From: Lachnospiraceae bacterium UBA7110
GTDB taxonomy: Bacteria > Bacillota > Clostridia > Lachnospirales > Lachnospiraceae
NCBI GenBank assembly: GCA_002492295.1
Contig: DKYC01000041.1
Location: forward strand, 27,411 to 58,717
DNA: 31,307 nucleotides
Direction of reading: 5' to 3'
In this document: piece after piece, positions 24,301 through 31,284 of the stretch
Layout of the letters: every line of letters begins with the position of its first letter
Position numbering within the stretch: position 1 is the stretch's first letter
The notes under the pieces: generated by a model
What the model was told of the DNA's origin: nothing
The model's input: the letters and a program-made list of their open reading frames with translations, nothing else
Databases searched by the model: none
Program-made: the position numbers and the translations under genes

Positions 24301-26276
24301 CCAATTGTTACCTTGATATCGCTTGATTTATCCACTCCGTTTATTTCAACTGCTTCCGGAGCTATCTTTAAATCATTTACATAAGTACGTTTCCGTATTT
24401 GAATTTCTTTCCGCTGTACCGAGCTGCCAATCGTAACTTTCACAGTTACGCTAAGATTCGTTGCATCCGGCTTTGTACCCTCACTAACCGTAATTTTCGC
24501 CTTATTAGGTGCTATCTCCTCAAGTTCAACCTTAACGGCATCCGTCTCCCCCTCAAGTTCAAATTTCGCGGTCTCATCCGTATTGATAACATTCAGCTCT
24601 TTTGTATTTCTTTTATTATCATTCCAGTAAATCGCTTCCCCTTCATTTGATACAACACAGGACCAGTCGTCCGTTACCGAACCTCCTGTTACCCTGACTA
24701 AGCCCTCAATGGAATACGTCTGTCCGTCTTTCAGAAATACATTGACATGATATGTCCCTCTCGGAAGCACCTGGATGCAATCCTTCATGGAAAATGACGT
24801 ATGATTCATATAGTCAGTCATCATGTAAAGTCCATCATTATCCTCAATATCCTTATAACGGTAATCCTTTGATTCGTAAGATGTCCTAAACGACACGTTT
24901 GGATAAGTAAACTCTTTTCCATTTTCATCCGTCAGTGTAATATGGTCAATCGTATTGGTTCTACTGTATGTATAATACAGGTCTATCACATCGTCTCCCG
25001 AGTTTGTGCTATAACGGTAGCTGCTCTTTCCGGGATAAATGTCCTGCTTTACAACCTGAAATGCCTTTGTAAGATCACCGAGTGTCTCTCCGTTTTGTTC
25101 CAGTGTGATGGTAATGCTGTGTTCTCCCACTTCCAGATTGGTATTTTCAATCCAATAAATATTTTCATATTCTTTATTATTTATGGTTTTATGCTGAAAT
25201 GTTTCTGGCTTGCCATCAATTTTAAAAGATATAGAATACGGGAGTTTCGACTTATATCCGCCTACCATAACCGTCACAGGCACACCGCTGCTTACCTGAT
25301 AATAGGAAGCCTCCACTTTCGTATGAAATTCCTTACGCTGGGAAAAAAGCGTATCATCCGCCAGTTTTACGTCCTGGTTGGGAACACCGCTGCTTTGCAG
25401 GTTTCTAATCTGCGTAGCATCCATGCAGTTCTCCTTCACCTGAAGCTCCTTCAGCTTATTGTTCTGATAAAAATTCGGCGCTGTTTCAATCTCATTTCCG
25501 TTCAGGTTAATGCTTGTCAGTTCACTCAGACTGCTCCAGTCAATACTCCTTGCATCGGAAATCTCATGATAAGACAAATCAATTTTTGTCAGTCCCGTCA
25601 GAAGCTCAATTCCCTTTATGTTTTTTATTGCAGGCTCCCCAAACGCCGCCCTTGGAAATTCAAACGTCTGCAGCCCCTCAAGCATCTTCTTCGTAACGAC
25701 AGTATCCGCATCCGCATTCAACAGTTCAAGAACCTTTCCCCGAAACACATCATCCGGAAATGCAGCCGGCATATCAATATCTTCTTCGACTACCTCACTG
25801 CCCGGTTCCGTACTGGAAGCTTCCTCCAAATTGTCGATATCGCTGTAAAGTTCCGTTTCCGGTACTGCCTCTGTTTCCGATGCCTCTGTTTCCGGAGTTT
25901 CGAATACCGGCGTCTCTGATATCGCCTCCGTTTCCACAGTCCCTGTTTTTACGGTCTGTGTTTCCTGTGTATCTTCCCCTTCCGCACGCCCTGCCGTATC
26001 CTGCTGTGTTCCGTTGTCCGTTTCCTGTACGGTAGTTTCCTGTCCGTCATCTTTCGTTGTTCCAACGCTGTCCGCGTCGGATTCTTCCGCCCCCGCACCG
26101 GGTTCCCCTGTCTCCTGGGCCTGTTCTTTTTCTTCTGTCTGTGTCTCAATCTGTTCCGTTTCCCGGGCAACTTCGTCAGCTTCATCTGCATTGACATTTG
26201 CCGGTACATTTTGAAACAGCAAGCCTGCGCACAAAATTCCTGCCAGCAGCTTTTTCCGTAATCCGGATGCTTTCAT
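21375..26276 (-). CDS. Large secreted LRR/Ig-like repeat protein without a wall anchor
   Basis: The 1633-residue protein has a signal peptide (about 1-30, ending NVNADE), then a Glu/Thr-rich low-complexity region (about 32-155). About four classical internalin-like leucine-rich repeats follow at about 205-295 (LTGLTKIDLSYHEI, LSELTSINLNGNEI, NKLKELQVKENCM). A very long beta-rich part of repeated Ig-like (Big-like) segments runs to the end. It has no sorting signal, lipobox or membrane anchor at the C-terminus, so it is presumably released or held non-covalently. RBS is AGGAGG directly before ATATG-type spacing, and the promoter is at 26344-26372. It sits between the two sortase loci with its own terminator, suggesting a role at the same surface, but no function can be assigned. 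Confidence 0.85.
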   Translation of the reverse strand: MKASGLRKKLLAGILCAGLLFQNVPANVNADEADEVARETEQIETQTEEKEQAQETGEPGAGAEESDADSVGTTKDDGQETTVQETDNGTQQDTAGRAEGEDTQETQTVKTGTVETEAISETPVFETPETEASETEAVPETELYSDIDNLEEASSTEPGSEVVEEDIDMPAAFPDDVFRGKVLELLNADADTVVTKKMLEGLQTFEFPRAAFGEPAIKNIKGIELLTGLTKIDLSYHEISDARSIDWSSLSELTSINLNGNEIETAPNFYQNNKLKELQVKENCMDATQIRNLQSSGVPNQDVKLADDTLFSQRKEFHTKVEASYYQVSSGVPVTVMVGGYKSKLPYSISFKIDGKPETFQHKTINNKEYENIYWIENTNLEVGEHSITITLEQNGETLGDLTKAFQVVKQDIYPGKSSYRYSTNSGDDVIDLYYTYSRTNTIDHITLTDENGKEFTYPNVSFRTSYESKDYRYKDIEDNDGLYMMTDYMNHTSFSMKDCIQVLPRGTYHVNVFLKDGQTYSIEGLVRVTGGSVTDDWSCVVSNEGEAIYWNDNKRNTKELNVINTDETAKFELEGETDAVKVELEEIAPNKAKITVSEGTKPDATNLSVTVKVTIGSSVQRKEIQIRKRTYVNDLKIAPEAVEINGVDKSSDIKVTIGPKEAWEITEEFVAESSDPNVFVVERQTAFENENEKGVTVSIKSVGTGEAQLNVFYKDQESPENGHKVTCAVKVTESSFSDLEKETLLKKVGTVYCITNVHGTRLGDLALPDGWEWVEPDTVVTIASDAPEEVHGYSARYSQKSYVPFTMPVPVAVTQITGVKVTGPIELTSGHEGDYGVSLTYRGYFVESNQAFVEAVDKAVSFDWSADNIFVLNNRKGRNIKVQAANVSDITAGVVTVNATVGEEILSEAYDVIVLPEHITQIKITPTTDRIQYAINYKYNEDENVVYVDEASVSSQAYRIKFVLSASMDDKEVEVKKGTFTWTINDPSLGEIKEASDGTVQLYIKKSGTVILRATANDAGEKYAEIAVEVRDFSPILESSTIVLSKYALDGTQLPVFPVEGNEIVSIRINNDNFRITRVDGKYIISIVNKDSYTKNTTVDAQLTVRTQMGNPITWDVKLVVDTTKPKVKFVQKTAPNIFYADTTAQYVVSSDYDITDITESGDRAVGFSVVSYDKDTGILTVRAKGLDKSTVGGFKSRNSEYTNLPLLIKYEEYGTHAETVKISARIQKPAFRVQELAVMSPGQAMETYLMDSKTKKKVPLSETSRVTSLTPSVTAERSGTNIKLGYGGGKSVSYKLSVSDENWTQDLSLSGKVSVVKALFTQLDTRKISLNMAHNIRNNGSVSVEVSVKNNSLLAVESVRCDAANAKGKQLVDSGYLNIAYEKGMLEIGLNENRPSGIKAGNYSFKVYAVLPGGAELKPATLSVMLTDASKSPDVRLSGKGQINLVDRKNTSILYTMKLTNMTSSVRSVKTMGNNAGLFDAKLTDDGKVEIKAVEGVSLNTTPYVLDLVFGFKNNTAVPASVKIKPVNKMPKISASIKTGTIYKASNNEVRWRVYNSGNFGEISNIVLADGKGNENFVLTKSGKNQVTLKLTDEAKRTIKPGKYNVTYQVEFKDMASNAKPVTMKIAITVK

Positions 26277-26290
26277 ATATAAATCCTCCT

Positions 26291-26311
26291 TTATTTTACT
26301 CTATTTTCAGT
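26291..26311 (-). repeat. 21-base element shared with the sortase-operon leader
   Basis: Plus-strand TTATTTTACT, then C, then TATTTTCAGT lies immediately before the ribosome binding site of the secreted protein gene. It recurs at 21246-21266 with A in the middle position, 20 of 21 bases equal. It may be a regulatory element common to both surface-protein transcripts, though it is A+T-rich. Confidence 0.45.
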
Positions 26312-26343
26312 CTTTATTAATTACAAGCCGCATATTATCTATC

Positions 26344-26372
26344 ATTATACAATATTTTCCGTTCATATTCAA
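26344..26372 (-). promoter_or_regulatory. Sigma-A promoter of the 1633-residue protein gene
   Basis: TTGAAT (26367-26372) and a perfect TATAAT (26344-26349) on the minus strand are separated by exactly 17 bases. Confidence 0.75.
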
Positions 26373-26411
26373 TTGCCTATCCATGAAAAACAAAAATTTT
26401 TCTTTTCGTGT

Positions 26412-26439
26412 AACACTTTTTTCCCCGGCACATATAGTA
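26412..26439 (+). promoter_or_regulatory. Candidate sigma-K-type (mother-cell sporulation) promoter of the cysteine-rich gene
   Basis: AAC (26412-26414), 16 bases, then CATATAGTA (26431-26439) matches the published Bacillus sigma-K consensus AC-N16/17-CATAnnnTA exactly at all fixed positions. No good sigma-A pair at 17-base spacing is seen here. Start would be near 26447, ten bases before GGAGGT. Confidence 0.5.
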
Positions 26440-26469
26440 TAGAAAAACACTTCTTCGGAGGTAATTACC

Positions 26470-26757
26470 ATGAGTGAATTATCAGCAAGTAACTGCGGAT
26501 GCAACCAGACATCAAATTTTTCGGATTGTGGATGCGGTTGTAACAACAACAACGGCTTCGGAAGCTGGATTTGGATTTTAATCCTTCTTTGCTGCTGCGG
26601 CGGTTCTAACGGCTTCGGCTTTGGCAACGGCGGCTGTGGATGCGGTAACGACAACGGCTGTGGATGCGGCAACAACAGCTGCGGAAACTGGATTTGGATT
26701 TTAATTCTCCTTTCCTGCTGTGGATGCGGCAACGGCTGCGGCAACGGCTGCTGCTAA
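26470..26757 (+). CDS. Small Cys/Gly/Asn-rich protein with two WIWILILL segments
   Basis: The 95-residue product has 19 cysteines (20%), mostly in CGC, CCC and GC units, with many Gly and Asn. Two copies of a Trp-Ile-rich hydrophobic segment (WIWILILL, about residues 33-40 and 74-81) are each followed at once by Cys clusters. The DNA coding for these segments is an exact 18-base repeat (26565-26582 and 26688-26705). It has no signal peptide and no leader/core layout of a modified peptide. Similar small high-cysteine proteins beginning MS(E/D)LxAxNCGC are, to my knowledge, annotated in spore-forming Clostridia under names borrowed from insect chorion proteins, without known function. The sigma-K-like promoter hints at a cross-linked spore-coat role (inference). 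GGAGGT seven bases before the ATG fixes the start. Confidence 0.85.
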   Translation: MSELSASNCGCNQTSNFSDCGCGCNNNNGFGSWIWILILLCCCGGSNGFGFGNGGCGCGNDNGCGCGNNSCGNWIWILILLSCCGCGNGCGNGCC

Positions 26758-26777
26758 AGGCATCCGCTTTCGTCCGC

Positions 26778-26812
26778 AGAGGGCTCGGTCTGTGTACACG
26801 GGCCCTCTTTTT
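26778..26812 (+). terminator. Terminator after the cysteine-rich gene
   Basis: The arms AGAGGGC (26778-26784) and GCCCTCT (26802-26808), with an inner GTGTACAC palindrome in the loop, are followed by TTTTT. It makes the cysteine-rich gene a one-gene transcript. Confidence 0.8.
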
Positions 26813-26919
26813 ACGCTACGGGAATACGCGGTATCCCATGCGCATATATTTTACTGAATATCCATGCGGCGTACTGTTTTACCGCTGCCGCATCAATCAG
26901 ATTGGAGGTTTGAAACAGT

Positions 26920-27396
26920 ATGGAAGACAATGATTATGTGCTGGCATTTGACCATTTTTATACCACCAATCATATTCAGATTTTGAAGTCGTTAATCCCT
27001 TTTATGGAAGACGGACACTCCGGCATGCTTCCTGCGCTCATCAAATACATGGAACTCCAATATACGCTGACCCTAATCAAAAAAGGAAGTAAACCAATGG
27101 AGGGATCCGGAATCCATGCATGCAGCAAAGCAAAAGGCGAAAAAGAACAGAACGGATTCGAAGACAACATCGAACAGATTTATAACGCGGTACACCGCTA
27201 CCTCGCTCCAAATGAGGAAAAAGAATTTTCACAGCTTCTGAACGCGATGCGCACAATGAAAAATATGCGCGAAATGCAGCAGATGCTTGAAATGCTGCAA
27301 AGCCTGAATCCCGATGCCGATACAAGCGGCAATTCCGGTTTAGGCGGTCTTGATCTCAATGAAATCATGCAGATGTTAAATCAAAATGGAGGCTGA
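26920..27396 (+). CDS. Hypothetical protein, mainly helical, Met/Gln-rich C-terminal part
   Basis: The 158-residue product is not recognised. It has an N-terminal helical part (about 1-55, NHIQILKSLIPFMEDG and LPALIKYMELQYTLTLI), a charged loop with one Cys, a helical segment rich in Met, Gln and Glu (about 100-130, MRTMKNMREMQQMLEMLQSLNPD), then a Gly/Asn linker and a final short helix. There is no signal peptide or membrane segment, so it should be cytosolic. GGAGGT at 26904-26909 is 10 bases before the ATG. A poor match to a sporulation -10 (CATATATTT) lies upstream. It is followed after 5 bases by the next small gene, with which it forms an operon. Confidence 0.75.
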   Translation: MEDNDYVLAFDHFYTTNHIQILKSLIPFMEDGHSGMLPALIKYMELQYTLTLIKKGSKPMEGSGIHACSKAKGEKEQNGFEDNIEQIYNAVHRYLAPNEEKEFSQLLNAMRTMKNMREMQQMLEMLQSLNPDADTSGNSGLGGLDLNEIMQMLNQNGG

Positions 27397-27401
27397 CCAA
27401 T

Positions 27402-27686
27402 ATGGATGCAAATAAAGAATGGCTAAACGATCCTGCGCTTGCGGGAATTGACAAAGCAAAGCTCTCGTTTCTTGAAAAGCTTTTTGTGCAAAGCACTTCT
27501 ATTGATATGACAAACCAAAAAGAAATGCTGCCCTTTCTGCTTTCCCTTTCCAGGTTAAGCAAAGAAAACAACATTTCTTTCGATAAAAATGAAGTTACAC
27601 TCATCTATTCTGTTCTGCAAAAATATTCCGGCAAGGAAGATATCGCTAAGATGGAGAAAATCTCCTCCGCTTTCCATTTCCGGTAA
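27402..27686 (+). CDS. Small hypothetical protein, companion of the preceding gene
   Basis: The 94-residue product starts WLNDPALAGIDKAKLSFLEKLF and contains MLPFLLSLSRLSKENNISFDKNEVTLIYSVLQKY. It is all-helical by appearance, with no signal or membrane segment. I do not recognise the family. GGAGG lies about ten bases before the ATG, and the start is five bases after the stop of the previous gene, so the pair is likely translated together and may form a complex. Its last 13 codons overlap the 3' end of the convergent 827-residue surface protein gene by 41 bases. Confidence 0.75.
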   Translation: MDANKEWLNDPALAGIDKAKLSFLEKLFVQSTSIDMTNQKEMLPFLLSLSRLSKENNISFDKNEVTLIYSVLQKYSGKEDIAKMEKISSAFHFR

Positions 27687-30129
27687 GCAAAATCAGAGCC
27701 CCTGCCGAAAACAGGACACATACGAAAATCATGCGGTATTGTACCGGGTCACCTGTCTTTGGCGTAGAATCCTTGACATGCCGCGCGCCCGACGGAGCGC
27801 TTGCCGCCGTGGCATTCGTTTTGGAAGCAGTCTTCGTTTTCGGTGCCAGGGAATCGCCGCCGGTCTGACCCGCCACAGGTTTCTGCCCTGCATCCGCACC
27901 GGATGCCGTTACCGCCTCCGATGCTGCCGGTACCTCTGATACTACGGATGCTGTCGGCTGTGTTTCGCCTATTGTTACAGAATTGGCGCCAATACCAGAT
28001 GTCGTCACGCCTGCTGCAGGTGTCCCCGCTCCCAGTGTCACACCGGTGCCGCCTGTGGAAGCAGTACCTGTGTTTGTACCTGTACTTCCCCCGATTTTTG
28101 CGCCAAGCGTTATGCCCGTGGAATCATTTGAGCCAACAACGCTTACGGAAGCGCTTTTTGTTGTCTTATCCTTCTCTGAAGACGCGGCATCCTTTTCATA
28201 AACAAGATGCTGATACTTTGATGCGAGCTCCTTGGCAATCGCAATCGCACTGTCCGACTTTGCAGTGATTGTCACATCCTTTGATGCCTTTTCAAACGCG
28301 CTGAACGCATCCTCATCCACCTCGGTTAACGCGTCGGGAAGCGCCACACTTTTTATCGAACTGATATTCTGAAACGCATCCTCACCTATTGCAGTTACGG
28401 TCTCCGGTATCTTTACAGCACTTGCGCCGCCATTATATTGATAAAGCACGGTTTTTTTCGCGTTCATTGTAAAACCGGATGTCGTGGCATACCACTTTTT
28501 ATATAATGTCAGATTCTTCTTAATTTCCTTTATATTTCCTTTGGAATCCGACCTGCTGAATCTTGAAAGACAGTTTTTGTCTGTGTACCAGTTTGAATCC
28601 GTACTATAACCGGAGTATTTAAAAACTGCGTCATCCTCATATTCCGGGAAAGCATTCTTTGAAATGCCCTTCCCCTTTTCCACCTTTGTCTTTACACTCG
28701 CTGCACCGTCGTATTCTTTTCCATCAAAAGTACCGCTGTACTTTCCGCCATTCATATCGAACGTTACCGTATAACCGTCTGTCTCCCACTGTGCGTAAAG
28801 TGTCAGGTCTGCGGTCAGTGGCTTTCCCCAGTCCTTGAACGCTTTCTGGGTATCCTCTTCGTCCGTATACCATCCTTTAAATTTCTTTCCCTTTATGGAA
28901 GGCTTTTCCGACGGCTCGTTGAGCGGTTCATCCTCATAAAGCTTTATTTCCTCAGGCACATTATCCGCGTCCTTTGCCACAAAGGTTACATGAAAATACG
29001 GCGTTATCTTCCGGTCCCACTTTGCATAAATCGTGGTATCGCCTTCAATCGTATCATTTGCAAAGTTCCATTCCGTTGTACATCCTGAATCCTTATACCA
29101 TCCGTCAAATGTATATACGGTCTCCTGTTTTCCGTCATCCGTCTTTACGGTATAGGTTCCCTTAGCCAGTATCTGGGGCTGTTCCCCGGATATAGACACC
29201 AGCTCCGAAACCGTGCTGTGTGCCGGAATTGTACGTTTTTCGCCAGCAATCCCGGAAATTCCGGTATCAAAAGTTACTGTATATTCCCGAAGTTCTTCTG
29301 TTTTTGTCTCTGTTTCTTTTTCCGTTTCGGTCTCTTTTTGTTCCTCGGACACTGTCTTTGTTTCTTTTTCGGTTTCTTCCTGCGTCCGGCTGATGTTCTC
29401 CGCTGCATTTTCCTCTTCGTTTTCCGCGATTTCGTATTGAATTCCTGCAATTTCCTCAACTTTATCGACGTCAAGATACGAACTGTAGACAAACTGTTCA
29501 TAGCGCTCGGCAAGCTTCTGCGCCATCTCCTTTGACTGTCCGGTTTCATTATCATAAATATAAATAATGTTATTTTCCTTATCCGCACCGCTAAAAGCAT
29601 TCTCATATACAGTCTCAATATTTTTTGGCAGCACAATTCCCCTTATATCCGCAATGCCTGCAAATGCGTCCGGAGCAATTGTCGTCACGGAATCCGGTAT
29701 CTGTACAAGCTTTTCGCCGCCGTTGTACTGATACAGCACCGTCTTGTCAGGATTCATACAAAATCCGTCATCCGTACGAAACCACTTTTTATAGAGTGTA
29801 ACGCTTTGCGAAACCCTGCCCTGTGCATCAAATTCTTCAATGCACGCCTTATCCGTGTACCATTTCCCATTTTCCGTCTCATAGCCTGCATAGGAAGCAT
29901 ACTGGTCATCCGGATAGCTGTCTATCATTTTATTGTTGTCAAGGACCAAAACAGGTGTCTGGTCCTTAAAACTGTAACCATTGTACTCTCCGTTAAATGT
30001 TCCTCCGTTCATGCTGAACGTAACCGTACTTGTCTCCTCCGCCTGTGCCCTTGGCATTGGTATCTGCGCCAAAACCACTGCCAAAACCATAAGGCTTGCC
30101 CCTAAAATGTTTTTTAATCTGCGAACCAT
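27646..30129 (-). CDS. Sortase-anchored InlB-repeat/LRR surface protein with internal duplication
   Basis: The 827-residue protein has a signal peptide (about 1-30, ending RAQAEE). Residues 36-215 form a composite module: an InlB B-repeat-like part ending VTLYKKW, TVLYQYNGG, an LRR_5 unit and a helical end. This module recurs at 454-644. Between the copies lie a Glu/Thr/Lys-rich linker (about 232-280) and two more InlB B-repeats (about 282-372 and 375-450, with the family FxGWYxD and YAxW marks). A Gly/Thr/Ala-rich stalk (about 650-785) leads to a sorting signal: TPKTG at 789-793, a hydrophobic segment, then GKRRR. It follows the second sortase gene by 13 bases and should be its substrate. 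GGGGAG before ATG 30129 supports the start. Confidence 0.9.
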   Translation of the reverse strand: MVRRLKNILGASLMVLAVVLAQIPMPRAQAEETSTVTFSMNGGTFNGEYNGYSFKDQTPVLVLDNNKMIDSYPDDQYASYAGYETENGKWYTDKACIEEFDAQGRVSQSVTLYKKWFRTDDGFCMNPDKTVLYQYNGGEKLVQIPDSVTTIAPDAFAGIADIRGIVLPKNIETVYENAFSGADKENNIIYIYDNETGQSKEMAQKLAERYEQFVYSSYLDVDKVEEIAGIQYEIAENEEENAAENISRTQEETEKETKTVSEEQKETETEKETETKTEELREYTVTFDTGISGIAGEKRTIPAHSTVSELVSISGEQPQILAKGTYTVKTDDGKQETVYTFDGWYKDSGCTTEWNFANDTIEGDTTIYAKWDRKITPYFHVTFVAKDADNVPEEIKLYEDEPLNEPSEKPSIKGKKFKGWYTDEEDTQKAFKDWGKPLTADLTLYAQWETDGYTVTFDMNGGKYSGTFDGKEYDGAASVKTKVEKGKGISKNAFPEYEDDAVFKYSGYSTDSNWYTDKNCLSRFSRSDSKGNIKEIKKNLTLYKKWYATTSGFTMNAKKTVLYQYNGGASAVKIPETVTAIGEDAFQNISSIKSVALPDALTEVDEDAFSAFEKASKDVTITAKSDSAIAIAKELASKYQHLVYEKDAASSEKDKTTKSASVSVVGSNDSTGITLGAKIGGSTGTNTGTASTGGTGVTLGAGTPAAGVTTSGIGANSVTIGETQPTASVVSEVPAASEAVTASGADAGQKPVAGQTGGDSLAPKTKTASKTNATAASAPSGARHVKDSTPKTGDPVQYRMIFVCVLFSAGALILLTGNGKRRRFSPS
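28198..30024 (-). repeat. Two diverged copies of a ~180-residue coding module
   Basis: The copies run from 30024 to 29485 and from 28770 to 28198. Marks shared in order are VTF(S/D)MNGG, SGY/AGY, (K/N)WYTDK, LYKKW, TVLYQYNGG, (Q/K)IP(D/E)(S/T)VT, DAF and the helical end with AxxLAxxY. Confidence 0.75.
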
Positions 30130-30142
30130 TTTCCCTCTCCCC

Positions 30143-31246
30143 CTAATCTGTTTTCTTTGCTATCACCACAAACCGTCCATCCTCCGTGTAATAATCACAG
30201 GTGGATAAAATCAGGCAGGAATCGCCATATTCAAGGTTTTCCTCCGTGGTGTAAAGTGCATTGGATTCTATGTTCTGCCGAAACTCGTCAAAGCGCTCCT
30301 TCGTACTGATATCAATCGCATCATAGTAACGGAATACGTCTTCATCCTCATAAGCCACGGCAGAAAGCATTGCCGCTACAACACGATAGGTTCCTTCCTC
30401 ATAAAGACTGTCAAACCGGATTGTCTGATGCGACATGCAAAAATCCTTATCCTTATAGTTTTTAAGTGTTCCAAACATGACACCGGTCCTCATATTATGT
30501 CCGTATATAATGATATTTTGTCCACGCTCAAGCACGTTGCTGCGGTAGTCAAGAATCAAAAGTCCGTTTTTATCCTCCTGCCCGGTAAAGTTTTTATCCA
30601 AATAATAGTTATTATCCCCTTCCCTTGACATCACAGGATAATTGATTTTTGTTCCCTCTATGGACAGCCAGCCTGAAAAGTCGCTGTTTTCATCATGTAA
30701 TGCCGAAAACTTGCCTAAAATATCAGGGGTTGACTGTTTTTGGGTTTCGTCTTCCAAAAGCAGTCTGTCGTTTTCCGGCTTATTATTCCCACTGTCCCGG
30801 GCTGCATCTTTTGTATTCAAATCGGCAGACACAAGAATTTTCTCATGCAGTTTTTTGGTCTGGTAATTTGTCCTGATATCCAAAATCAGATTCCAATTCA
30901 GAAACACAATGCACAGCAGAAGGATTGTTACGGATACTGCCACCGCAATCGTTCTGTTAATACGCAGCAGTCTTTTCACATTCTGTTTTCTTCTTTTTTT
31001 TGCGAGAATCTTTCCTTCAATCTGCGCCCTTTGCGTTTCTGTTGTCTTCTGCAGGACCTGCTCCCAAAACGCTTCGCCTTTACTGCTTTGGAATGTTATG
31101 TTTTTTGACTTTATGATATAGTAAATTTCCTGTGCAAGCTGTAAAGTAAGCTTTTTTTTGCCGCGCATCAGCTGATGAATCAGCTGCAAGTCATGATCCA
31201 GCGCCCTGGGGTCATAGCCTGTGCCATATTCACTATCATTTCCCAT
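30143..31246 (-). CDS. Second class B sortase with cytoplasmic N-terminal extension
   Basis: The 367-residue protein has the class B catalytic residues His250 in IYGHNMRTG, Cys350 in LSTCDYY and Arg358 in GRFVVIAKK, with the IEGTKINYPVMS pattern before them. A membrane helix lies at about 99-118. The first 98 residues are a charged helical cytosolic region (LDHDLQLIHQLMRGKKKLTLQLAQEI) that does not resemble the extension of the first sortase. A GTG at 31252 is also in frame, but ATG 31246 has AAGGTG seven bases upstream and is preferred. It forms a two-gene unit with the 827-residue TPKTGDP protein, 13 bases downstream. Catalytic domains of the two sortases are clearly related yet diverged, so each may be dedicated to its neighbour. 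Confidence 0.92.
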   Translation of the reverse strand: MGNDSEYGTGYDPRALDHDLQLIHQLMRGKKKLTLQLAQEIYYIIKSKNITFQSSKGEAFWEQVLQKTTETQRAQIEGKILAKKRRKQNVKRLLRINRTIAVAVSVTILLLCIVFLNWNLILDIRTNYQTKKLHEKILVSADLNTKDAARDSGNNKPENDRLLLEDETQKQSTPDILGKFSALHDENSDFSGWLSIEGTKINYPVMSREGDNNYYLDKNFTGQEDKNGLLILDYRSNVLERGQNIIIYGHNMRTGVMFGTLKNYKDKDFCMSHQTIRFDSLYEEGTYRVVAAMLSAVAYEDEDVFRYYDAIDISTKERFDEFRQNIESNALYTTEENLEYGDSCLILSTCDYYTEDGRFVVIAKKTD

Positions 31247-31278
31247 AAACACACCTTAACTTTTTATGTAACCTTATA

Positions 31279-31284
31279 ATTATA
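31279..31284 (-). promoter_or_regulatory. Possible -10 box of the second sortase operon
   Basis: A perfect TATAAT on the minus strand would start transcription about 25 bases before the ATG. The expected -35 region (about TTCTTT) is at the very end of the window and is poor, so this is weak. Confidence 0.35.

Noticed and set aside
24942..25919. A 325-codon open frame on the plus strand
   Set aside because: Antisense to the same gene; it is also without RBS, signal or family features, while the minus frame is a coherent exported protein.
26307..26744. A 145-codon minus-strand frame opposite the cysteine-rich gene
   Set aside because: Its Pro/Gln/Leu repeats are the mirror of the Gly/Cys/Asn codons; the plus frame has a strong RBS and terminator.
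26470..26757. Cysteine-rich peptide as lanthipeptide or other modified peptide precursor
   Set aside because: No leader/core layout, no modification enzyme in the window, and two strongly hydrophobic internal segments.
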